Source: CAZADH01 sp964483805 (GTDB taxonomy: Bacteria; Muiribacteriota; Ozemobacteria; Ozemobacterales; Ozemobacteraceae). From it: a DNA stretch of 5,970 bases. The DNA is taken from assembly GCA_964483805.1 (NCBI GenBank), contig CAZADH010000343.1, positions 1-5,970 of the forward strand, in the 5' to 3' direction. The position numbers were made by a program, and so were the translations under genes. Below the pieces are notes generated by a model, which was not told the origin of the DNA, ran no database searches, and saw nothing but the letters and a program-made list of their open reading frames with translations. Shown piece by piece: positions 1-5,970 of the stretch. The number at the start of each line of letters is the position of its first letter. Within the stretch, counting starts at the first letter, position 1.

Positions 1-4
1 ACCC

Positions 5-1060
5 ATGAAACGATGTTGCGCTTCCGGTTGTGGCGGCCGCAGTCGCGGGCCGATTCGCCTCGCACCGCGCCGGATTGGCAAGTCCCAAACCCCAGGCGTT
101 AAACCCTGTGCGCCGGTTGACGAACGCATCGAACTGTTCGCTCCCGGTGCGCTGGGAACCTGCTGGTACGGCCGCTATCACTACCTCGAACCGTGGGTGG
201 GCTGCGAGCACGATTGTGACTACTGTTACGCCCGGTATCGCAGTCTGGTGTGCCGCAGTCTTGCCGACCATGCGACCGAGTTCGCCCGGGTGCAACCGAT
301 GCTGCCGCCCGACGCCTTGGTGCGGGCCATTCGCGAGCGCCTCGCCCGCGGCGACATCAAGATTCTCAAGTTGTCGCGCTACACCGATCTCTTCACGCCA
401 ACGATGGTCGCCAATGGCCTTGCCCGCGCCGTGTTGCAGGCGATCGTCGATTCTCCCGCCGAGCGGGCGATCATCACCACCAAGGGCGTGCCCGACGCAG
501 GCACCCTCGAACTCATGGCCCGGCATGCCGCCAAGGTTTCGTACAACTTCGTGGCCAAGCCGGCCGGAGCGTTCACCCTCGAAGGCAACGTGGCCCCACT
601 GGCTGCACGCATCGAGGCCGCTGCGTGGTTGGCAAAACACAATGTATTGACGACGGTCCACCTCGACCCGATCGTGCCAGGCGTCGAGGATGATCCGGCG
701 CTGTTGCGCCCGTTCTTCGCGACCCTGCAGCAAGCCGGGTTGCAGCGGGTCATGTTCTCGTTGCTGCTGCTCACTCCCGAGATGATCGACGAGATCCGGC
801 GACGCCGCGGGGCCGCCGTGACCGACGCGCTCCTGGCCAGTTTCGCCGTCGATGAGGCGCGCCAGTATCTGCCGCGTCAGGGCGAGACCGTCTACATTGC
901 GGCCAAACCAGAGATCAAACAGCGCTGTGTGACCACCATCGCCGGCCTCTTGCGCGAACTGGGTTTTCAGTTCGTCCTGTGCTCGCTGAAAAACGTGGGC
1001 GCCGAGGTCTCCGTCGATCGCACGACCTGCCCGCGCTGCGATGGCACGTTCTATGCCTGA
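5..1060 (+). CDS. Radical SAM enzyme, SPL-like superfamily
   Basis: The 351-residue product is a probable radical SAM enzyme that uses a [4Fe-4S] cluster to cleave S-adenosylmethionine and start radical chemistry; the substrate is unknown. The cluster motif CX3CX2C is C67-C71-C74 in GCEHDCDYCYAR, followed by a typical aromatic and arginine. SPL-like landmarks follow: a TDLFTPT segment near residues 127-133, an IITTKG strand near 156-161 and a DPIVPGVED segment near 221-229, as in COG1533-type proteins. There is no cysteine between C83 and C308, so the hydrogen-donor cysteine of true spore photoproduct lyase (about 43 residues after the cluster) is absent and DNA repair of that kind is unlikely. 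C326, C342 and C345 near the C-terminus, and C4, C5 and C9 at the N-terminus, could bind metal. ATG at 5 is the only start seen before the conserved region, but the frame stays open to the window edge and no ribosome site is visible, so the true start may lie upstream. It is followed after 9 bases by the ligase gene. Confidence 0.85.
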   Translation: MKRCCASGCGGRSRGPIRLAPRRIGKSQTPGVKPCAPVDERIELFAPGALGTCWYGRYHYLEPWVGCEHDCDYCYARYRSLVCRSLADHATEFARVQPMLPPDALVRAIRERLARGDIKILKLSRYTDLFTPTMVANGLARAVLQAIVDSPAERAIITTKGVPDAGTLELMARHAAKVSYNFVAKPAGAFTLEGNVAPLAARIEAAAWLAKHNVLTTVHLDPIVPGVEDDPALLRPFFATLQQAGLQRVMFSLLLLTPEMIDEIRRRRGAAVTDALLASFAVDEARQYLPRQGETVYIAAKPEIKQRCVTTIAGLLRELGFQFVLCSLKNVGAEVSVDRTTCPRCDGTFYA

Positions 1061-1069
1061 CCCGAGCCC

Positions 1070-2359
1070 ATGAACCGCCTCTGGCTGGCCAATGTCGAGG
1101 ACGCGTTTTCGCCGCGCACGATCGAGGATGACGCCATCCTGTTGCCGCGCATTGTTGCGATGGCTCCACGGTTTCTGCTGCACGCAGCGCCGGGCGATGC
1201 CGTCGTTGTTCCGGCCGAGGTGCCGGGCGACTGGATCGACACCGTGTCGCGTGTCATCGGTTGCCAACGACGCCTGCCCGTCTTTTTTGCGCCCGTGCCC
1301 GACAAAATCGTCGAGGGGCGACCCTATTCGTTGATCGAGGCGATTCGCCAAGACCATGATCTGCTGCGGCGACTCGAAGGCCTGATCACCCAGGGTTCAT
1401 GGCGGCTCGAGCCTTATTATCAATCTCCGCGGGTGATTGACCTGGCGCAGGCATTGGGGATTCCCGGCAATGCCACGCCCGACCCGGTCGTGCGCGAGGG
1501 GTGGGTCGATTCGATCAACGACAAGCTGTATTTCAAAGACCTGGCCCGGGCCAACGGCGTCCCGGTGATTCCCGGTGTCGAGGGTGACACCCTGCAGACG
1601 ATCGATCACGCGATCGACGAACTCGAGCGACAGCAACCCGGGCCGATCATGCTGCGCAAAGCCATGAGTGGTGGCGGCTTGGGCAATCTGTCGGGGCCAC
1701 CGTCCGAACTCAAGTTTCTTCTCCCCGATTGGTATCGGGCCGGGGAGGTCGTGGTCGAGCCGTATCTCGGCCTGAGCGACACGCTCGGGTCGCTCGTCGA
1801 GATCGGCGACGACGCGCTGGTGTTTCGCGGCATCGATGTCCAGGTCATCGAAGAGTGCTGTTGGGCTGGTTTTCGTTTTCCCTGCGACGATCCGGCGTTG
1901 ACCGAACCCGTGCGCGCCATGAGCCTGCGCCTTGGTGCCGCCGTGCAGAGCCAGGGTCTGCGCGGGGTGCTCAACATCGATTGGGCAGTGACCCGTGCGG
2001 CCGACGGCACTCCGACGATCATGGTCCTCGAGGGCAATTTCCGGCACAACGGCATGGGCCATATCCTCGACTTCGCTCGCCGGTACTTCGGTGTGGCGCG
2101 GGCCGAGGGGCTCTCGGTGCTGTTCGTCGACAACGTGCGTGTCGAGGACCCGCTGACCACGGTCCGCCCCTGGCTCGATCGCCTGCGGCGCTGCGAGTAT
2201 CGCGACCGCCCGTTGCTCATCGAGCGCACTGGTTGTAAATACGGGATATTGCCGGTGTTGCCTCCGCACGACGGCAAGTGTGGGGTGGCGATCTTCGGGC
2301 CCGATCGGGCGACGATTGCCGACTGGCATCGGCAGGTGAAGCGTGTCCTCGACCCCTGA
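1070..2359 (+). CDS. ATP-grasp ligase, PGM1-like (putative peptide or amino-acid ligase)
   Basis: The 429-residue product is a probable ATP-grasp enzyme, which activates a carboxylate as acyl-phosphate and joins it to an amine or similar nucleophile. Residues 1-140 look like a pre-ATP-grasp domain. The ATP-grasp fold follows: INDKLYFKDLARANGVPVIPG near 149-169, a lysine and glycine-rich loop (MLRKAMSGGGLGN, 194-206), the strand VVVEPYL (227-233) that usually contacts adenine, GVLNIDW (299-305), and LEGNFRHNG (320-328) whose E321 and N323 fit the Mg-binding E-x-N signature. The last 45 residues (CKYGILPVLPP...GVAIFG) resemble the C-terminal domain of PGM1-type peptide ligases; that subfamily assignment is from memory of the family and is less sure than the fold. 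There is no signal peptide or membrane segment, so it should be cytoplasmic. ATG at 1070 lies 9 bases after the radical SAM stop with only a weak GAG as ribosome site, so translation probably depends on coupling. Confidence 0.82.
   Translation: MNRLWLANVEDAFSPRTIEDDAILLPRIVAMAPRFLLHAAPGDAVVVPAEVPGDWIDTVSRVIGCQRRLPVFFAPVPDKIVEGRPYSLIEAIRQDHDLLRRLEGLITQGSWRLEPYYQSPRVIDLAQALGIPGNATPDPVVREGWVDSINDKLYFKDLARANGVPVIPGVEGDTLQTIDHAIDELERQQPGPIMLRKAMSGGGLGNLSGPPSELKFLLPDWYRAGEVVVEPYLGLSDTLGSLVEIGDDALVFRGIDVQVIEECCWAGFRFPCDDPALTEPVRAMSLRLGAAVQSQGLRGVLNIDWAVTRAADGTPTIMVLEGNFRHNGMGHILDFARRYFGVARAEGLSVLFVDNVRVEDPLTTVRPWLDRLRRCEYRDRPLLIERTGCKYGILPVLPPHDGKCGVAIFGPDRATIADWHRQVKRVLDP
2334..2345 (+). promoter_or_regulatory. 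Ribosome site and GTG start inside the upstream gene
   Basis: AGGTGA at 2334-2339 precedes GTG at 2343 by only 3 bases, a short spacing. Both lie within the last codons of the ligase gene, whose stop is at 2357-2359. The arrangement fits translational coupling, in which ribosomes ending the ligase restart on the transporter. The short spacing leaves the later in-frame GTG at 2391 possible. Confidence 0.45.
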
Positions 2360-3563
2360 CGCCGCGGCGCCCGCGCTCGAGCGTGTCAAGGTGGCGGCCT
2401 CGTTTCTCGTCATCTTTGCGTTCTCGACCATCGACAGCGCCATGTCGCCGCTGGTGCGCGAGATCGGCGCACACTTCGCCGTGCCCGAGGCCAGGGTGCT
2501 GTGGTTCATCTCGGTGTGCACCGGCGCCGTGGTCGCGGCGCTCCTGGTCGGTCCGGCGCTGACCGCGAGCTTTCGCGTGGTGCGCCTCGTTACCCTGGCC
2601 ACCTGCGGTCTCGTCGGCTCGGCCATGGTTTTTCTCACCGCAACGAGTTACGAAGCGGCGTTGGCGGCCCGCTTTGTCTTCGGCCTCTCGTCAGGATTGA
2701 CGGCGACCTGCATGTGGTGGTTGACGTTCTATGGCGTAACACCGTGTTATTACCCGGCGATGGTGACGGTGCTCATGTCGGCCCGCCCCCTGGCGACCGC
2801 CATCGGGGTGCCGTTGGTCGGGCTCGTGGCCACCTGGACCACCTGGCAGACGCCGCTGTGGTGGTTCGTTGCCTTGATTGCCCTCGGAGGGCTGGCCCTG
2901 TCCGCAGCGATGACCGACCGCCCGGAAGGCGAGAAGACACCGTTCTCGCTGCGCCGGGTCGTCGGCGACACGATCGCAGCGCTGCGCTTGCCGCATGCCG
3001 GCCTCTACTACGCCGGTTTCGTCATCAATCGCATGTGCTACTTCGGTTTCTATGCGATGGCCGGCATCTGGTTCATCCGCCATTACGCGCTGACGCTCGA
3101 ACAGATGAGCTCGGCCCTGCTGGTGATCGGTCTGGCCGAGGCCTTCGTCAATTTCGCCGTACCGGCCATTCGCCGACAGGTCGGGCACGACCTCTTGGTT
3201 TACGGCGGCATGGCGGCGTCGGCGGTGCTCGTGGCGCTGTTCATCAACGGTTCGTGGCCGTTGGGCGTTGCCCTGGTCCTGATCACCCTCTTCATGATTC
3301 TCGACCGCATCTACTGTACGGCGGTCATCATCACGATTCCCGAGATGTTTCCTCAGGCCGGCAACAAGACGGTGTTCGGTTCGCTCAACACGCTCACGGC
3401 CTGGGCCGGCCTCACCGCCATCTCGTGGTTCCAGGGGCGCTACCTCGATGCGCTCGGTCTGCCCGCGATCGAGTGGACACTCGTGGGCTGCTTCATAGTC
3501 GGCTCGGCGATGATCGCCTGGGTGCAGTGGTGCACGGTGTCGCGGCCCCGCCCGCCGCTCTGA
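2343..3563 (+). CDS. Major facilitator superfamily (MFS) transporter
   Basis: The 406-residue product is very hydrophobic, with about 12 predicted membrane helices: roughly 17-36, 50-70, 80-100, 106-128, 146-165, 171-189, then a charged central loop (190-218), 219-246, 253-275, 284-301, 306-330, 342-363 and 376-397. Length, helix count and the 6+6 split with a central loop are those of an MFS secondary transporter in the inner membrane. The loop between helices 2 and 3 (GPALTASFRVVR) is in the place of MFS motif A but lacks its usual aspartate, so the protein is a divergent member. The proposed GTG start at 2343 lies inside the ligase gene, giving a 17-base overlap, with AGGTGA just upstream; GTG at 2391 is an in-frame alternative just before helix 1. 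Its position at the end of the operon suggests that it moves the product or a precursor of the two enzymes. Direction and substrate are not visible. Confidence 0.88.
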   Translation: MSSTPDAAAPALERVKVAASFLVIFAFSTIDSAMSPLVREIGAHFAVPEARVLWFISVCTGAVVAALLVGPALTASFRVVRLVTLATCGLVGSAMVFLTATSYEAALAARFVFGLSSGLTATCMWWLTFYGVTPCYYPAMVTVLMSARPLATAIGVPLVGLVATWTTWQTPLWWFVALIALGGLALSAAMTDRPEGEKTPFSLRRVVGDTIAALRLPHAGLYYAGFVINRMCYFGFYAMAGIWFIRHYALTLEQMSSALLVIGLAEAFVNFAVPAIRRQVGHDLLVYGGMAASAVLVALFINGSWPLGVALVLITLFMILDRIYCTAVIITIPEMFPQAGNKTVFGSLNTLTAWAGLTAISWFQGRYLDALGLPAIEWTLVGCFIVGSAMIAWVQWCTVSRPRPPL

Positions 3564-3604
3564 GCAATGGCTCGCTGCGCGGTGCTGCGCTGCGCAGATT
3601 CCGG

Positions 3605-3633
3605 TTCTGATCCGACCCGAACTGTGTTATCAT
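3605..3633 (+). promoter_or_regulatory. Sigma-70 extended -10 promoter for the helicase gene
   Basis: TATCAT at 3628-3633 matches the -10 consensus at five of six bases and is preceded by TG at 3625-3626, one base before the hexamer, giving the extended form TGTTATCAT. A weak -35 candidate, TTCTGA at 3605-3610, lies 17 bases upstream. This is the most AT-rich stretch in the intergenic region. Transcription would begin near 3640 and leave a leader of about 225 bases before the GTG at 3867. No transcript data are available. Confidence 0.55.
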
Positions 3634-3851
3634 TGAATCACTGATCTGGTCTGCTTTGTGGGCGCCTGCTGTGCCTCCACCAAGCTCTCGATGGCAGGTG
3701 TCCCCCGCGTGTGCAGACCGATCGGGCTCCACCGTAACTGCCGTCATGACTCTGTTTTCACCAGACTCGGTGTTTGGAATCCTCGTGTTTCGCATGACCG
3801 GATCCCTGCCTGTGTGCTGATGACTTTGGGTTTTTCGGCGTCTTCAGACTC

Positions 3852-3858
3852 AGGAGGA
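3852..3858 (+). promoter_or_regulatory. Strong Shine-Dalgarno site of the helicase gene
   Basis: AGGAGGA is close to a perfect anti-16S complement and ends 8 bases before GTG at 3867. It fixes the start of the helicase at that GTG rather than at the in-frame GTG at 3882, which would leave too long a gap. It is the only strong ribosome site in the window, which fits a gene translated independently of the operon to its left. Confidence 0.85.
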
Positions 3859-3866
3859 CCCTGCCC

Positions 3867-5970
3867 GTGTTACCCGATCATGTGACCGCCAACCCCGAGA
3901 CGACCCCCGACGAGACCGCCCTCGACCCAGCCGCCGTCGTCGATGCCGACGTCGTCGATGCCGACGTCGTCGATGCCGACGTCGTCGATGCCGACGTCGT
4001 TCTCCTCGATGCCGAGCCGGAGTCGGCCTTCCGAGCCTTCGCGCTGGCCGAGCCCGTGCAGCGTGCCCTGAGCGACATCGGCTACGTGACGCCCACGCCG
4101 ATCCAGGCGCAGATGATTCCGCTCGTGTTGTCGGGCAAAGATGTGCTCGGCCAGGCCCAGACCGGCACCGGCAAGACCGCCGCGTTCGCGCTGCCGATGC
4201 TGTCGCAGCTCGACCTCGAGCGGTTCGAGCCCCAGGTGCTCGTGCTCGCGCCGACGCGGGAACTGGCGATCCAGGTGGCCGCCTCGTTTCGTAAATACGG
4301 CAGCAATATGCGTGGTCTCCAGGTTCTGCCGATCTATGGCGGCCAGGATTACGGGACCCAGTTGCGCCAACTCAAACGCGGCGTGCATGTCGTCGTCGGG
4401 ACCCCCGGCCGCATCATGGACCACCTCGAGCGCGAAACCCTGGTTCTGAGCGGCCTGCGCAGCCTCGTTCTCGATGAGGCCGACGAAATGCTGCGTATGG
4501 GCTTCAAAGAAGACGTCGAGTGGATCCTCGATCGCACGCCGCCGCAGCGCCAGATCGCGCTGTTCTCGGCGACATTGCCGCCGGCCATTCGCGCCATCGC
4601 CCGCAAATACCTGCGCGAACCCGAAGAGATTCTCATTGCCAGTCGCACCGCCACCGTCGAGATGACCCGGCAACGCGGCTTGCTCGTCGATCGGCAGAGC
4701 CACAAACTGGAAGCCCTGGTGCGTCTGCTCGAGGTCGAGCCGTTCGACGGCGTCATCGTCTTCGTGCGCACCAAGGCCGCCACGCTCGAGCTCGTCGACC
4801 AGCTCAACGCCCGCGGTTTCCCGGCGGCGCCCCTCAACGGCGATGTGCAGCAGAGCGTGCGCGAGCGCACCGTCGGCCAACTGAAGTCGGGCAAGCTCGA
4901 TATCCTCGTTGCCACCGATGTCGCCGCCCGCGGCCTCGATGTCGATCGCATCAGCCATGTCATCAATTACGATGCGCCGTTTGATGCCGAAGCCTACGTG
5001 CATCGCATCGGTCGCACCGGTCGTGCCGGTCGCAGCGGCGAGGCGATTCTGTTCATCACCCCGCGCGAACGCCGCCTGCTTTTCAATATCGAGGCCGCGA
5101 CGCGGCAGCGCATCACGCCGATGCAGATGCCGACCGTGGCGGCGGTGAATGCCCGTCGGGTCGAGCGCTTCAAAGAACGCATCACCACCGCCCTCGCCAA
5201 CCCCCGTTGCGCCGAGTTGCTGCCGATCATTACAACGTATGTTGAAGAGAACTGCGCGTCGCCCCTCGAAGTGGCCGCGGCACTGGGTGCGGTGATGCAA
5301 GGCGATCGGCCGCTGTTGTTGCCCGCCGAGGCCGAGCTGCCGGCGCGACGGCCGCATCGCGACGACCCCCGCGCGGGTCGCGACGATTCGCGAGCGGGTC
5401 GGGACGGGGCGCGGTCCGACCGCGGCGAGAGCCGGTCTCGGACCGCTCGCGGCTCCCGGGATGACCACGACGACGGCGATCGTTTCGAGACGCCGCGCCG
5501 GCCCCGCCGCGATCGTGACGACGGTGTGCGCGAGGAGGGCATGGTGCGCTACCGCATCGAGGCCGGCCGCATCCACTCGGTGCTGCCCGGTCAGATCGTC
5601 GGGGCCATCGCCGGTGAGTCGGGGCTCGACAGCAAATACATCGGCCGCATCATTTTGCAGCGCGATTACAGCACGGTCGACCTGCCCGAAGGCATGCCAC
5701 CCGAAACCCTGGCGGTCTTGAAACGGGCCTGGGTTGCCGGTCGTCAAATGAAAATGTCGGTCGAAGGCGATGCTCCCGCACCAGCGCCTGAGAGTCCCCG
5801 TCGGCCCTCTCCGTTTGCCGAGATCGCGCCAATCGGCGAATCCGGCGATCCGCGACCGGAAAGGCCGATGCGGGGCGGCCGGGCGAGCCGACCGCGTCGG
5901 GATGAACGTGCGCATCCGACCGCGACCGACGACGTGCCCGCCCGCCCAGATCGCGAAGCCACAGCCGGCG
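3867..5970 (+). CDS. deaD: DEAD-box RNA helicase DeaD/CsdA type (3' end outside window)
   Basis: An ATP-dependent RNA helicase that in known relatives unwinds RNA during ribosome assembly, mRNA decay and growth in the cold. The frame is open for 701 codons and leaves the window without a stop. Motifs in order: Q motif with PIQAQ (78-82), Walker A AQTGTGKT (97-104, K103), PTRELA (129-134), TPGRI (179-183), DEAD (203-206), SAT (234-236), VIVFVRTK (296-303), ATDVAARGLD (349-358) and HRIGRTGRAGR (379-389). All catalytic positions look intact. Residues about 390-491 resemble the dimerisation region of E. coli DeaD, including a GDRPLLLP segment. An Arg/Asp-rich linker (about 492-558, with RAGRD twice) leads to a DbpA-type RNA-binding domain (559-631: VRYRIEAGRIHSV, VGAIAGE, YIGRI, STVDLPEGMP). 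A charged disordered tail follows. At over 701 residues it is longer than E. coli DeaD (about 629), partly through an acidic N-terminal extension of some 55 residues. It has its own promoter and ribosome site, so it is probably not part of the left operon. Confidence 0.95.
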   Translation, partial: MLPDHVTANPETTPDETALDPAAVVDADVVDADVVDADVVDADVVLLDAEPESAFRAFALAEPVQRALSDIGYVTPTPIQAQMIPLVLSGKDVLGQAQTGTGKTAAFALPMLSQLDLERFEPQVLVLAPTRELAIQVAASFRKYGSNMRGLQVLPIYGGQDYGTQLRQLKRGVHVVVGTPGRIMDHLERETLVLSGLRSLVLDEADEMLRMGFKEDVEWILDRTPPQRQIALFSATLPPAIRAIARKYLREPEEILIASRTATVEMTRQRGLLVDRQSHKLEALVRLLEVEPFDGVIVFVRTKAATLELVDQLNARGFPAAPLNGDVQQSVRERTVGQLKSGKLDILVATDVAARGLDVDRISHVINYDAPFDAEAYVHRIGRTGRAGRSGEAILFITPRERRLLFNIEAATRQRITPMQMPTVAAVNARRVERFKERITTALANPRCAELLPIITTYVEENCASPLEVAAALGAVMQGDRPLLLPAEAELPARRPHRDDPRAGRDDSRAGRDGARSDRGESRSRTARGSRDDHDDGDRFETPRRPRRDRDDGVREEGMVRYRIEAGRIHSVLPGQIVGAIAGESGLDSKYIGRIILQRDYSTVDLPEGMPPETLAVLKRAWVAGRQMKMSVEGDAPAPAPESPRRPSPFAEIAPIGESGDPRPERPMRGGRASRPRRDERAHPTATDDVPARPDREATAG
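3936..4000 (+). repeat. In-frame 15-bp tandem repeat in the helicase N-terminus
   Basis: GTCGTCGATGCCGAC occurs four times without a mismatch at 3936-3950, 3951-3965, 3966-3980 and 3981-3995, followed by a partial GTCGT to 4000. It encodes VVDAD four times (residues 24-43), then VVLLDAE. The unit is a multiple of three, so a change in copy number would shorten or lengthen the acidic extension without breaking the frame. It lies ahead of the Q motif, outside the helicase core. Confidence 0.95.

Larger units (their letters stand above)
3564..3866 (+). other. Non-coding region and long leader of the helicase gene
   Basis: These 303 bases separate the transporter stop from the helicase start. 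They contain no frame with a credible ribosome site and protein-like composition, and GC is visibly lower than in the flanking genes. The left end has a weak GC-rich dyad (3575-3580 with 3592-3597), then an extended -10 promoter; the right end has a strong Shine-Dalgarno sequence. The stretch between, about 3640-3850, would be transcribed as a leader. One possible stem in it pairs CGCCTGC (3663-3669) with GCAGGTG (3694-3700), including one G-U pair, around a 24-base loop; CCGATCGG at 3718-3725 is a short palindrome. I recognise no known riboswitch or RNA family here. Confidence 0.6.

Noticed and set aside
5..1060. Spore photoproduct lyase (SplB) as the identity of the first gene
   Set aside because: The superfamily fits, but the catalytic donor cysteine is absent and the neighbours are a ligase and a transporter rather than repair or sporulation genes.
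1397..2638. A 413-codon open frame on the minus strand across the ligase and transporter genes
   Set aside because: It runs opposite two genes with clear family signatures, crosses their junction and shows no domain; a GC-bias shadow.
3575..3597. GC-rich dyad CTGCGC / GCGCAG just after the transporter gene, as a terminator
   Set aside because: The stem is only 6 bp with an 11-base loop and no run of T follows, so it does not qualify as an intrinsic terminator.
3658..3885. A 75-codon plus-strand frame starting with GTG in the leader region
   Set aside because: No Shine-Dalgarno sequence precedes it, the composition is not protein-like, and it runs into the helicase start in another frame. 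A regulatory leader peptide cannot be excluded but nothing supports it.
3936..3995. The tandem repeat as a CRISPR array or set of binding-site iterons
   Set aside because: Units are 15 bp, directly adjacent without spacers, and in frame within a coding region; a coding minisatellite explains it better.
3870..5915. A 681-codon open frame on the minus strand opposite the helicase
   Set aside because: It is the mirror of a GC-rich gene with strong third-position bias. The plus strand carries every DEAD-box motif in order plus a strong ribosome site, whereas the minus-strand product has no recognisable domain and its repeats simply reflect the 15-bp tandem repeat.

Overview
This 5,970-base window is GC-rich and densely coding, and every gene I can support lies on the plus strand. 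It looks like a high-GC bacterium, probably Gram-negative. The helicase at the right end matches the DeaD/CsdA domain plan seen in Proteobacteria and related phyla, and the one convincing promoter is of the sigma-70 extended -10 type. I cannot name a genus from the sequence.

Left part (5-3563): three tightly packed genes that look like one operon. First is a radical SAM enzyme of the spore-photoproduct-lyase-like (SPL-like) superfamily, with a CX3CX2C cluster motif. Nine bases later comes an ATP-grasp ligase whose layout resembles stand-alone peptide or amino-acid ligases of the PGM1 type. Third is a 12-helix major facilitator (MFS) transporter whose GTG start overlaps the ligase gene by 17 bases. 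Radical chemistry, ATP-dependent bond formation and a membrane transporter in coupled order suggest a small pathway that makes or modifies a compound and moves it across the membrane. The substrate and product cannot be read from the sequence, and the upstream end of the operon is outside the window.

Middle (3564-3866): about 300 bases without a credible gene and visibly lower in GC than the flanks. It holds a good extended -10 promoter near its left end and a strong Shine-Dalgarno sequence at its right end. The helicase mRNA therefore probably has a leader of about 225 bases.

Right part (3867 to window end): a DEAD-box RNA helicase of the DeaD/CsdA type, open at the window edge (701 codons visible). 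It has all helicase motifs, the middle dimerisation-like region, an Arg/Asp-rich linker and a DbpA-type RNA-binding domain. Its N-terminal extension contains a perfect 15-bp tandem repeat (four copies) that encodes a repeated acidic pentapeptide.

The main candidate for unusual biology is the radical SAM / ATP-grasp / MFS cassette. The helicase is a familiar housekeeping or cold-adaptation protein with an unusual N-terminal repeat and a long leader.
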